This document shows, in pieces, positions 1 to 5,667 of a DNA stretch of 7,637 nt. Made by a program: the position numbers and the translations under genes. This DNA is from CAZEFK01 sp964511405 (GTDB taxonomy: Bacteria > Pseudomonadota > Alphaproteobacteria > Elsterales > Elsteraceae). The notes under the pieces were generated by a model, which saw only the letters and a list, made by a program, of their open reading frames with translations, had not been told where the DNA came from and did no database searches. Positions within the stretch are counted from its first letter, which is position 1. Every line of letters begins with the position of its first letter. The stretch spans positions 1 to 7,637 of the forward strand of contig CAZEFK010000284.1 in NCBI GenBank assembly GCA_964511405.1, in the 5' to 3' direction.

Positions 1-1
1 C

Positions 2-1258
2 GTCATCGACCTGTTCCTGCTCAACGCCCTGACCATCGTCACCGAGTTCATCGGCATCAGCCTGGCGCTGGACTATCTGGGGATCTCCCGGATCTGGGGC
101 GTCCTGGCGGCGGCCGCGACCATCGTCGGCGCCGCCAGCACCGGCGACTTCCGCCGGTTCGAGCGCTTCGCCGTGCTGCTGTGCTTCGGCAGCCTGCTGC
201 TGGTCCCGGTGTTCCTGGCCATCCACCCGCCCCTGGGCGTGGTGCTGCACGACTCGCTGGTGCCCGCGTTCCCAGCCGACGCCAAGCTCAGCGACGTCAT
301 GCTGCTGGTCATCGCCATCGTCGGCACCACGATCGCGCCGTGGCAGCTGTTCTTCCAGCAGAGCTACGTGATCGACAAGCGCATCACCCCGCGCTTCATC
401 CGCTACGAGCGCCTGGACCTGTGGCTGGGCATCGGCCTGGTCGTGATCGGCGCCGTGGCGATGATGGGGTTCGCCGCCCAAACCTTCGCCGGCCAGCCGG
501 AGTTCGGCGCCTTCACCGACGCCGGCGGGATCGCCCGCGGGCTGGAGGCGCATGCCGGCCGCGCCGCCGGGGTGATGTTCGCCATCGCGCTGATCGATGC
601 CAGCATCATCGGCGCCTGCGCGGTGTCGCTGGCGACCGCCTACGCGCTCGGCGACGTGCTGTCGCTGCGCCACTCGCTGCACCGCAAGCCCAGCCAGGCC
701 AAGGGCTTCTACTTGGTCTATGCCGGCCTGATCGCGATCGCCGCGGCGCTGGTGCTGACCCCGGGCACGCCGCTGGGCCTGCTGACCAATGCGGTCCAGA
801 CCCTGGCCGGGGTGCTGCTGCCCAGCGCCACCGTGTTCCTGCTGCTGCTGTGCAACGACCGCGCCGTGCTGGGGCCGTGGGTCAATGGCCGCGCCCTCAA
901 CCTGGCGACCGGCGGCATCGTCTGGGTGCTGGTGATGCTGTCGATCATCCTGACCGCGTCGGTGCTCTACCCCGACATGAGCGGCCGGACGATCGCGGCG
1001 ATCCTGGCCGCCGGTTCGGTGCTCGGACTGGCCGGCGGCGGCGTCGCCCTGCTGCAGCGGCGGCCGGCCGGGCCGTCGCGGACGATCGACGCCATCCACC
1101 GCGTCACCTGGCGGATGCCGCCCCTCGACACCCTGCCCAAGGCCGCGCTCAGCCCCATGGCCCGGCTGTGGATGATCGTGCTGCGCACATACCTGGCGAT
1201 TGCCGGCGGGCTGGTGCTGGTACGCATCGTCCAGCTGGCGCTGGCCGGCCACGACTGA
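2..1258 (+). CDS. NRAMP-superfamily divalent metal transporter, 3' part (N-terminus outside window)
   Basis: This is an inner-membrane cation transporter of the NRAMP/SLC11 superfamily, which generally imports Mn2+, Fe2+ or related ions with protons. The frame is open from base 2 to a TGA at 1256-1258, so the gene starts upstream; internal GTG codons such as 173 are not the start. About 418 codons are visible and hold roughly ten hydrophobic helices. The first visible helix has TEFIG where the family's TM3 has AEVIG, so TM1-TM2, including the DPGN metal site, are missing from view. The TM6 motif GTTIAPWQ (323-346) aligns with the usual GxxxMPHN but lacks both Met and His. That points to a divergent clade, possibly the NRAMP-related Mg2+/Mn2+ transporters, so substrate should not be assumed to be Mn or Fe. 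Extra helices follow at the C-terminus. Superfamily is confident; substrate is open. Confidence 0.9.
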   Translation, partial: VIDLFLLNALTIVTEFIGISLALDYLGISRIWGVLAAAATIVGAASTGDFRRFERFAVLLCFGSLLLVPVFLAIHPPLGVVLHDSLVPAFPADAKLSDVMLLVIAIVGTTIAPWQLFFQQSYVIDKRITPRFIRYERLDLWLGIGLVVIGAVAMMGFAAQTFAGQPEFGAFTDAGGIARGLEAHAGRAAGVMFAIALIDASIIGACAVSLATAYALGDVLSLRHSLHRKPSQAKGFYLVYAGLIAIAAALVLTPGTPLGLLTNAVQTLAGVLLPSATVFLLLLCNDRAVLGPWVNGRALNLATGGIVWVLVMLSIILTASVLYPDMSGRTIAAILAAGSVLGLAGGGVALLQRRPAGPSRTIDAIHRVTWRMPPLDTLPKAALSPMARLWMIVLRTYLAIAGGLVLVRIVQLALAGHD

Positions 1259-1274
1259 CCGGACGGAGGATCCG

Positions 1275-1445
1275 ATGACCCTGCGCTTCATGTTCGTTCG
1301 CTGGCTGGCCACCCTGGGGGCCGGCCGTCATCGCCCGGCCCGGCCGGCCCGGGATCCGTGGTGCACCACGGCGACCCGCCATGCCCGCTGCCGCGCCCTG
1401 GTCGCGGCCAGCCTGCGCGGATCGGTCAGCCGGCCAGCAGCTTGA
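1275..1445 (+). CDS. doubtful small ORF behind a strong ribosome binding site
   Basis: A 56-codon frame opens with ATG at 1275, 16 bases after the transporter stop, and has GGAGGA at 1265-1270 four bases before the start, a near-ideal Shine-Dalgarno sequence. The first 17 or so residues (MTLRFMFVRWLATLGAG) are hydrophobic and basic, like a membrane-tending N-terminus. The rest is Arg/Ala/Pro-rich low-complexity sequence of the kind any GC-rich frame gives. It contains two hairpins (1318-1350 and 1356-1371) and its end overlaps the convergent 63-residue gene by 20 bases. It may be a short translated leader, a decayed gene, or chance. No family is recognised. The ribosome binding site is the only real support. 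Confidence 0.25.
   Translation: MTLRFMFVRWLATLGAGRHRPARPARDPWCTTATRHARCRALVAASLRGSVSRPAA
1318..1350. terminator. 10-bp GC stem-loop in the convergent gap, possible transcription end
   Basis: GGGCCGGCCG at 1318-1327 pairs perfectly with CGGCCGGCCC at 1341-1350 around a 13-base loop. It lies 60 bases past the transporter stop and about 75 bases past the end of the opposing small gene, where terminators for both directions would be expected. No T-run follows on either strand, so it is not a classical intrinsic terminator; it could act with Rho or simply stabilise a 3' end. In DNA this GC-rich, a chance stem is possible, though ten unbroken pairs is long. Confidence 0.35.
1356..1371. repeat. perfect 16-bp palindrome between convergent genes
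   Basis: CCGTGGTGCACCACGG is identical to its reverse complement over all 16 bases. As RNA it would form a 6-bp stem with a TGCA loop, right beside the longer hairpin at 1318-1350, so the two may form a bidirectional termination zone. A perfect palindrome could also be a dimeric protein site, but there is no promoter next to it. Confidence 0.4.
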
Positions 1446-1617
1446 AGAACGCGCCGCCGGCAGCGAACAGCGCCGCGCCCGCGGCCATGCCGGTCAGCGC
1501 CAACTGCCACGGCGCCAGGCGCATTTCCCGTCGCTTCCTGTCCCGGTCGGCCAGGAGCTGGTCGATCCGCGCCAGCTTCTCGCGAATGTCGAGATCCGAG
1601 AGGGAAACGTCGACCAT
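1426..1617 (-). CDS. small single-pass membrane protein with coiled-coil-like N-terminus
   Basis: This 63-residue protein has two clear parts. Residues 8-34 are highly charged (REKLARIDQLLADRDRKRRE) with heptad-like leucine/isoleucine spacing, suggesting an amphipathic or coiled-coil helix. Residues 37-61 are one Gly/Ala-rich transmembrane segment that ends three residues before the stop. The Arg/Lys cluster just before the membrane segment favours a cytoplasmic N-terminus. The ATG at 1617 has GAGGG (complement of 1623-1627) five bases upstream, which supports both the start and the gene. Small proteins of this plan are common in alphaproteobacteria and mostly unnamed; they may tether or tune a membrane partner. 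It stands alone, 131 bases downstream of the exported-protein gene and convergent with the metal transporter. Function unknown. Confidence 0.7.
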   Translation of the reverse strand: MVDVSLSDLDIREKLARIDQLLADRDRKRREMRLAPWQLALTGMAAGAALFAAGGAFFKLLAG

Positions 1618-1644
1618 GGATGCCCTCGCACGGGGTTAAGCGAT

Positions 1645-1681
1645 AGTGTACCAATATGGCACCGCCCAAGGTGCTCAACAA
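1645..1681 (-). promoter_or_regulatory. possible promoter of the small membrane protein gene
   Basis: This stretch is AT-rich for the window. On the minus strand TTGTTG (complement of 1676-1681) is followed after 17 bases by CATATT (complement of 1653-1658), and a second -10-like TACACT lies at the complement of 1645-1650. These match the sigma-70 boxes only partly (3-4 of 6 each). The position, 30-60 bases before the start at 1617, is right. This is the best candidate in the gap rather than a firm call. Confidence 0.3.
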
Positions 1682-1748
1682 ATCGGTGAAGATCGCGCAG
1701 CCGTCGTTTCATGGCCAAAGCGCGCCTTCCAGGGCCTCATCGTCTCAG

Positions 1749-2201
1749 CTATCCGCTGCTGACAGTGCAGGTCGCTAGCATCGTCTTTCCCAGGGCATTG
1801 CCGGGCCGATCGCCGAATCCGCGAGTATGTGTTGACATCAGCACAGGGCCAGCTGGCCGATAAAGAGTATACAACCAGAAATCGGCACCAGATGGCTCGA
1901 TGAAGGTCAGGCTATCGGGGCGATCGGCGACAATGAACCCCTGTGTCGTCGCCGTCGAACCAAGCCGATCACGCGACGTGATATCGACCGTCTTCGCTCC
2001 CGGTGCGAGGCGGAACCGGAAATAGCCGCCGTCAATACCGTCGGCCTCGTCCATGACACGCTGCCCAAACGTCCCATAAACGTGGCCCCGCGGTGCGACG
2101 CAGGTCGCCTCGAGCATGGTGGCGGCGAGAGCAGAAGTCCCCTCCGTCACGATTGCCAATGCCATGGCTGCCAACCTGGTCCAGTACATCGAAGGCTTCA
2201 T
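1749..2201 (-). CDS. unknown exported protein with signal peptide
   Basis: A 150-residue protein of no family I recognise. The N-terminus looks like a Sec signal peptide: a basic residue at Arg9, a hydrophobic stretch at 10-18, and an S-A-L-A site giving cleavage near residue 26. The mature part of about 124 residues has just two cysteines, at 34 and 145, near its two ends, which suits a single disulphide closing a periplasmic domain. The middle alternates hydrophobic and polar residues, as in beta-rich folds (for example GGYFRFRLAPGAKTVDITS). The start is uncertain: no Shine-Dalgarno precedes the ATG at 2201, and Met5 (2189) is an alternative. Base composition is clearly lower in GC than the flanks (60 bases at 1861-1920 are 50% GC), which hints at transfer. 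Coding status rests on the intact frame, signal peptide and plausible residue mix. Confidence 0.65.
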   Translation of the reverse strand: MKPSMYWTRLAAMALAIVTEGTSALAATMLEATCVAPRGHVYGTFGQRVMDEADGIDGGYFRFRLAPGAKTVDITSRDRLGSTATTQGFIVADRPDSLTFIEPSGADFWLYTLYRPAGPVLMSTHTRGFGDRPGNALGKTMLATCTVSSG

Positions 2202-2261
2202 GGGCCGGCGTTGATCCGGAGGGGGGTCGAAGGCGGCCTGTGAGTGGATGGAGAAGATCCC

Positions 2262-2271
2262 GCTCGCGAGC
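2262..2271. repeat. 10-bp palindrome in the gap upstream of the exported-protein gene
   Basis: GCTCGCGAGC is a perfect palindrome in the 117-base gap (2202-2318) between the SnoaL-like gene and the exported-protein gene. It lies about 60 bases before the latter's start and about 50 past the former's stop. It could be a regulator site or a weak stem, but a 10-bp GC palindrome is not rare in this DNA. No T-run follows and no convincing promoter boxes are visible in the gap. Confidence 0.2.
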
Positions 2272-2318
2272 CCCGAGAAGGTCGCATCGGTTCAGAGGCC
2301 GACAGGGAGCGGCGATCG

Positions 2319-2747
2319 CTACCGGGCAGCCACCGCCGTGCCGAGAGCCGTAGCCAGGCCCAAGCGGTCCCATTCGTTCCACGCCTCGACGATCTTGCCG
2401 TCCTGTACCCGAGCGAAGCCCATTCCGGTCAGTGTCATCGCCTTGCCCGTCGCTGTGATGCCCAGTCCGTCGCCGCTATGGGTCAGCGTGGCGGTCCAGC
2501 GCACAGCGGCTTGGTCACCGCTGGCGACCACGGCGTCGAGAGTGAACCGGATGTCCGGGAACGCGGCCCGGAACTTCTCGAAGAACGGACGGAACCCGGA
2601 CGGCCCGACGGCATGGGCACCGCTCTCGTCGAGTCGGTGAACCATCGCCTGGTCGTCCAAATAGGTGTCGATGCGATCGGCGCGGCCTTGGTTCCACACC
2701 TCCTCGAACCAGGCACGGACCAGCGCGTCTGCGGTCGTCTCGGCCAT
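2319..2747 (-). CDS. SnoaL-like / ester cyclase family protein (NTF2-like fold)
   Basis: A 142-residue single-domain protein of the SnoaL-like group in the NTF2 superfamily, a cone-shaped fold with a deep pocket used by polyketide cyclases, by hydratases and by many proteins of unknown substrate. Family features visible are an N-terminal helix ending VWNQGRADRIDTYL, the GPSGFRPFFEKFRAAFPDIRF segment that leads into the first long strand, and the C-terminal strand pair GFARVQDGKIVEAWNEWD followed by the LGLATALG tail. Length matches the family. The ATG at 2747 has GAGGG (complement of 2755-2759) seven bases upstream. There are no polyketide genes nearby, so an antibiotic role is not supported. 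The chemistry cannot be read from the sequence. A 6-3-6 inverted repeat sits just upstream and may regulate it. Confidence 0.85.
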   Translation of the reverse strand: MAETTADALVRAWFEEVWNQGRADRIDTYLDDQAMVHRLDESGAHAVGPSGFRPFFEKFRAAFPDIRFTLDAVVASGDQAAVRWTATLTHSGDGLGITATGKAMTLTGMGFARVQDGKIVEAWNEWDRLGLATALGTAVAAR

Positions 2748-2780
2748 CGCGGCGCCCTCGCCATCGAGTTGCAGCTAACG

Positions 2781-2795
2781 GATTGTCGCACAATC
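2781..2795. promoter_or_regulatory. 6-3-6 inverted repeat, candidate operator upstream of the SnoaL-like gene
   Basis: GATTGT at 2781-2786 is mirrored by ACAATC at 2790-2795 around CGC, 34-48 bases before the start at 2747. It is an AT-rich dyad within GC-rich DNA and lies where a repressor or activator would meet a promoter for this gene. A regulator gene is not present next to it. I could not assign clean -35/-10 boxes around it. Confidence 0.35.
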
Positions 2796-2817
2796 TCAGG
2801 GCGTACGGTAGAGCGCT

Positions 2818-2830
2818 GCCCGGTGCGGGC
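2818..2830 (-). terminator. short stem-loop just after the nucleotidyltransferase-like gene
   Basis: On the minus strand GCCCG-CAC-CGGGC begins two bases after the stop codon (2832-2834). It is only five pairs with no T-run following, so any terminating role is weak. It would separate this gene from the SnoaL-like gene 84 bases downstream. Confidence 0.2.
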
Positions 2831-2831
2831 C

Positions 2832-3509
2832 TCAGGCTTCGTCGTTCCAGCGCCGCACCAGTGCCATCAGCTCCGATCGCCGGTGGGCCGGAACGGTAAC
2901 CGTGATCGTGGCCTCCGGCACCCGGTTCACCACGGTCGTCGGCAGATCCGCGGCCCGGGCGACGACCCCGGATGCCCGATCGAAGAGGACCACGCTGTGC
3001 GCCGGATGCAGCGTGTCGGGCCATAGCTCGAACGCCGGGAATTGCCTTTGAAACGGGCGGTCGCCGCAGCCGGGGGCCGCGCAGGCCGGCTTGGCCGCCG
3101 GGCACGCCTTGAACTGGCACACTCGGCCGAGATGGCGGTCGGTCACCGGCTCGAACGGGAACAGCTCTATATCCTGGGGCGGGATGCCGAACCCCGCTTC
3201 GGACAGCAGGCGTCGGCTCGCCGCGATCCGGTCGCGGCGGAGCTCGGCAAGACGGTCCAGGTCGGACACCCACACGGCCAAGTCGACGTCCTTGCAGGTG
3301 TGCACGGTCGGCGGACCGGACCGCCGATAGGGCGGGATTTCCCGCCACAGCGGACCGGCGACCGAGCCTATCAGCGCGACCCGCTGAACCCAGGCGCGCC
3401 GGGACAGCGCCTCGGCCGTCCAGTCGGCGGCCAGGCGCAACTGCCCCTGGCGCGCCACGGCCCGCGCGTCGTCCTCGGCCAACTCCGCGTTCGAGGGGCG
3501 CCGGCCCAT
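2832..3509 (-). CDS. nucleotidyltransferase-like protein with four-cysteine knuckle
   Basis: This 225-residue protein resembles the minimal nucleotidyltransferase (MNT/pol-beta) fold. Residues 46-49 (LIGS) and the acidic pair D74/D76 in KDVDLAVW match the hG[GS]...Dh[DE]h signature, and E115 in DIELF is a candidate third metal ligand. The spacing between GS and DxD (about 25 residues, including a PP-YRRSGPP loop) is longer than in standard members. Cysteines 131, 136, 143 and 148 form C-x4-C-x6-C-x4-C, a likely metal-binding knuckle, followed by GDRPF. The C-terminal third is mixed alpha/beta with no motif I recognise. The ATG at 3509 has GAGGTG (complement of 3515-3520) five bases before it, and the CHR gene upstream ends only 12 bases away, so they are probably co-transcribed. 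The target (protein, RNA or small molecule) is unknown; no partner resembling an antitoxin adjoins it. Confidence 0.75.
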   Translation of the reverse strand: MGRRPSNAELAEDDARAVARQGQLRLAADWTAEALSRRAWVQRVALIGSVAGPLWREIPPYRRSGPPTVHTCKDVDLAVWVSDLDRLAELRRDRIAASRRLLSEAGFGIPPQDIELFPFEPVTDRHLGRVCQFKACPAAKPACAAPGCGDRPFQRQFPAFELWPDTLHPAHSVVLFDRASGVVARAADLPTTVVNRVPEATITVTVPAHRRSELMALVRRWNDEA

Positions 3510-3521
3510 CCCATCACCTCG

Positions 3522-4082
3522 TCACGGCAAGACCGTTCCGGCTGCCCATGGTATAGCCGCCCCGGCCAGCAAGAACAGGGCGGCGCCGGCCGCCAGCAGC
3601 CAGAGCGGGCTGATCCGCGTCGTCAGCACCACGACCGTCGAGGCGGCCGTCGCCGCCCAGGCCAGCCACCCCCCGGGCAGCGCCCGGACCAGGGTCAGCG
3701 ACGCCGCCAGGATCAGGCCGGCGGCGATTGGAGCCAGGCCCTGCTCGACCGCCCGCTGCCACGGCGCGCCACGGTGGCGCGCCCACAGCCGTGCCACACT
3801 CCAGACGACCACCGAGGACGGCAGGAAGATCCCGACCGTCGCGACCACGGCGCCCAGCCAGCCCGCGACCTGCCAGCCGATCAGGGTCACGATCATCGAG
3901 CCCGGCCCGGGCGCCATGCGCGAGATCGCGTAATCGGCCACGAACTGGCTCTCGGTCAGCCAGTGATGGACCTCCACGACCTGGCGGTGCATCTCGGGGA
4001 TGACCGACTGGCCGCCGCCGATCGACAGCAGCGACAGGGGTGCGAAGACCGCCAGCAGCGCGCGCCAGCTGCCGTCACCCAT
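3522..4082 (-). CDS. CHR-family (chromate transporter) half protein, second of pair
   Basis: A 186-residue membrane protein of the short-chain CHR family, which moves anions, typically chromate (export) and perhaps sulfate-like ions, across the inner membrane. The opening segment LLSIGGGQSVIPEM (residues 18-31) is the family's conserved glycine motif and is followed by RMAPGPG (55-61), the APGP motif; four or five hydrophobic helices follow. It corresponds to the C-terminal half of full-length ChrA of about 400 residues. I take the ATG at 4082, which overlaps the stop of the preceding half gene as ATGGGTGA and has GGCGGA (complement of 4089-4094) six bases upstream. The frame stays open much further upstream, but that part is antisense-like Arg/Ser-rich sequence inside the first half gene and lacks family similarity. 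Likely works as a heterodimer with its partner. Actual chromate transport is not proven by family membership. Confidence 0.88.
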   Translation of the reverse strand: MGDGSWRALLAVFAPLSLLSIGGGQSVIPEMHRQVVEVHHWLTESQFVADYAISRMAPGPGSMIVTLIGWQVAGWLGAVVATVGIFLPSSVVVWSVARLWARHRGAPWQRAVEQGLAPIAAGLILAASLTLVRALPGGWLAWAATAASTVVVLTTRISPLWLLAAGAALFLLAGAAIPWAAGTVLP

Positions 4083-4620
4083 CGCCGATCCGCCGCCAGG
4101 CCAGCCCGATGCTGACCGACGCCAGCACCGCGACCACCGCCAGGAGCGGCAGCTTGAGCAGGCCGACACCGGCGAAGGTCGCCGCCATGACCGCGGCCGA
4201 GGTCCCGCGGCGCAGCGACCGCCGCGCCGCGCGCACGCCCATCGACAGCGACAGGCCGATCGCCGGCGCGGCCGCACCCTGCAGCGCGACCGGCACGGCG
4301 GCATAGCCGGACAGGGCGGCGAACGCCGCCGCCACCAGCCCGATGGCCGCGACCGAGGGCAGGATCATGCCGAGCGCGCAAGCCAGGGCCCCGGCGCTGC
4401 CGCGCAAGCGGAACCCGATCCAGATCGGCAAGTTGACGACATTGACCCCGGGCAGCGCTTGCGCCATGGCGAGGCCGGTCAGGAACTCCTCTTCGGTCAA
4501 CCAGCGCCGCCGATAGACGCAGTCCTGCATGATCCAGCCGCTCAAGCCGCCGCCGAAGCTGCTGACGCCCAGCCGGGCAAAGGCCAGGAACAGGGTGGCG
4601 AGGCCGGGGACCGCAGTCAT
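4075..4620 (-). CDS. CHR-family (chromate transporter) half protein, first of pair
   Basis: A 181-residue membrane protein matching the N-terminal CHR domain: FARLGVSSFGGG (residues 14-25) is the family's first-helix motif and ALPGVN (55-60) is its PGPx-type motif, here with Val in place of the second Pro. Four to five further Ala/Leu/Val-rich helices follow. The two halves are homologous and probably insert in opposite orientations to form one anion path, as described for paired short CHR proteins. The ATG at 4620 is the only in-frame start between the upstream stop and the motif. It has no good Shine-Dalgarno (AGGA lies 14 bases away), so translation may depend on ribosomes arriving from the cyclase gene, which ends 16 bases upstream. 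No chrB- or chrF-like regulator is seen in the window. Confidence 0.88.
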   Translation of the reverse strand: MTAVPGLATLFLAFARLGVSSFGGGLSGWIMQDCVYRRRWLTEEEFLTGLAMAQALPGVNVVNLPIWIGFRLRGSAGALACALGMILPSVAAIGLVAAAFAALSGYAAVPVALQGAAAPAIGLSLSMGVRAARRSLRRGTSAAVMAATFAGVGLLKLPLLAVVAVLASVSIGLAWRRIGDG

Positions 4621-4636
4621 ACGACGATGATCGATC

Positions 4637-5662
4637 CTACACCTTGGCCGCCCGCACCTCGAACACCGGGATCGTGCCCTTGCCCTTGACCTCGAGGTCG
4701 CCGAGCGAGACGGCGTCGAAGCGGTCGGCGATCCGGGTCCAGCTGTCCTGGGTCACGGCGACGCCGCCGGGCTTGCCCTTGCCGGCCATGCGGGCGGCGA
4801 CATTGACCGTGTCGCCCCAGATGTCGAACTGGTAGCGCTCCTGGCCGACGATGCCCGACACCACCGGCCCGGCATGGACGCCGACGCGCACCGCCCAGTC
4901 GAGCCGCGGGTCGAGCGAAGTGGCGCCGAGCTGCAGGCCGCAGCGCACGGCCGCCGCCAGCGGGTCGTCGACCGGCTTGAGCAGCCCGGCGGCGGCCATG
5001 AAGGCGTCGCCGATGGTCTTGATCTTCTCCAGGCCATGGGCGGCGGCCAGCTGCTCGAACACCACGAACAGCGCGTCCAGGCGCGAGACCACGTCCTCGG
5101 GCTCGTGGCGGTCGCAATAGGCGGTAAAGTTGGCGACGTCGCAGAACAGCACCGCCACATTCTCATGGCGCCGCGGGATCACGGTGCCGACCGACTGGAT
5201 TTCCTGGGCGGCCGCCTCGGGCAACAGCACATGCAGCAGGTCGTCGGCCCGGCGCCGGGCGCGCTGGGCCTCCAGCAAGGCGTCGCGCAGGGCCAGGTGG
5301 GTCTTGACCCGGGCCAGCACGATCGGCGCCGAGATCGGCTTGTGGATGTAGTCGACCGCCCCGGCCTCGAAGCCCCGCGCCTCGTTCTCGGCCTCGGTCA
5401 TGGAGGTCAGGAAGATCACCGGGATGTCGCGGGTCTCGGGCGCCGCCTTGAGGCGCCGGCACACCTCGTAGCCGTCCATCCCCGGCATCATCACGTCCAG
5501 GAGGATGAGGTCGGGCTTGGCGTCGCCGCCGGCGATCGCCAGCGCCTTCTCGCCGTTGGTCGCGACCTTGGTGCCGTACAGGCCCTTCAGGACCCCGGAC
5601 ATGACCGCAATGTTGGTCGGCGTGTCGTCGACGATCAGAATCGAATGCTGCGGCTCGGCCAT
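4637..5662 (-). CDS. response regulator with class III adenylyl cyclase output
   Basis: A cytoplasmic two-domain protein of 341 residues. Residues 7-120 are a receiver: D12/D13, phospho-acceptor D56 (LLDVMMPGMDG), T86 and K108 (HKP) are all present. A helical linker with LLHVLLPEAAAQEI leads to a class III cyclase domain from about 165 to the end. Catalytic residues appear complete: metal aspartates D175 (FCDVANFT) and D219 (TIGD), base-selecting K215 and D280 (FDIWG), and transition-state N287 and R291 (NVAAR). The Lys/Asp pair predicts ATP rather than GTP, so cAMP is the likely product. I prefer the ATG at 5662, with GGAG eight bases upstream. A GTG at 5671 overlaps the kinase stop as GTGA and would add three residues. 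Being coupled to the hybrid kinase upstream, it is probably that kinase's phosphorylation target. Confidence 0.93.
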   Translation of the reverse strand: MAEPQHSILIVDDTPTNIAVMSGVLKGLYGTKVATNGEKALAIAGGDAKPDLILLDVMMPGMDGYEVCRRLKAAPETRDIPVIFLTSMTEAENEARGFEAGAVDYIHKPISAPIVLARVKTHLALRDALLEAQRARRRADDLLHVLLPEAAAQEIQSVGTVIPRRHENVAVLFCDVANFTAYCDRHEPEDVVSRLDALFVVFEQLAAAHGLEKIKTIGDAFMAAAGLLKPVDDPLAAAVRCGLQLGATSLDPRLDWAVRVGVHAGPVVSGIVGQERYQFDIWGDTVNVAARMAGKGKPGGVAVTQDSWTRIADRFDAVSLGDLEVKGKGTIPVFEVRAAKV

Positions 5663-5667
5663 ATCCG

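Noticed and set aside
181..1278. A 365-codon frame overlapping the metal transporter on the same strand
   Set aside because: It is the transporter sequence read in a shifted frame, giving Arg/Ala/Gly/Pro-rich low-complexity protein; the true frame has clear helices and the NRAMP motif.
2244..3026. A 260-codon open frame on the plus strand
   Set aside because: It is antisense to the SnoaL-like and nucleotidyltransferase-like genes, both supported by family motifs and ribosome binding sites. Its composition is that of a shadow frame.
2832..3509. Nucleotidyltransferase-like gene as half of a toxin-antitoxin (HEPN-MNT) pair
   Set aside because: No HEPN-like or other small partner gene adjoins it; the neighbours are a CHR transporter half and a SnoaL-like protein, and the protein is larger than typical MNT antitoxins.
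4075..4082. A frameshift splitting one long ChrA into two pieces
   Set aside because: Each piece starts with its own CHR first-helix glycine motif and has the length of natural short-chain CHR proteins, with the second having its own start. This is a known paired arrangement, not a broken gene.
3042..4115. A 357-codon open frame on the plus strand
   Set aside because: It is antisense to the nucleotidyltransferase-like gene and the second CHR gene, rich in Arg/Gln/Gly/Pro, and shows no recognisable motif or membrane segment.
4083..4304. An N-terminal extension of the second CHR protein by about 74 residues
   Set aside because: The frame is open, but this part is Arg/Ser/Cys-rich sequence overlapping the first CHR gene. 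The family motif starts soon after the ATG at 4082, and the 8-base overlap is a typical coupling arrangement.
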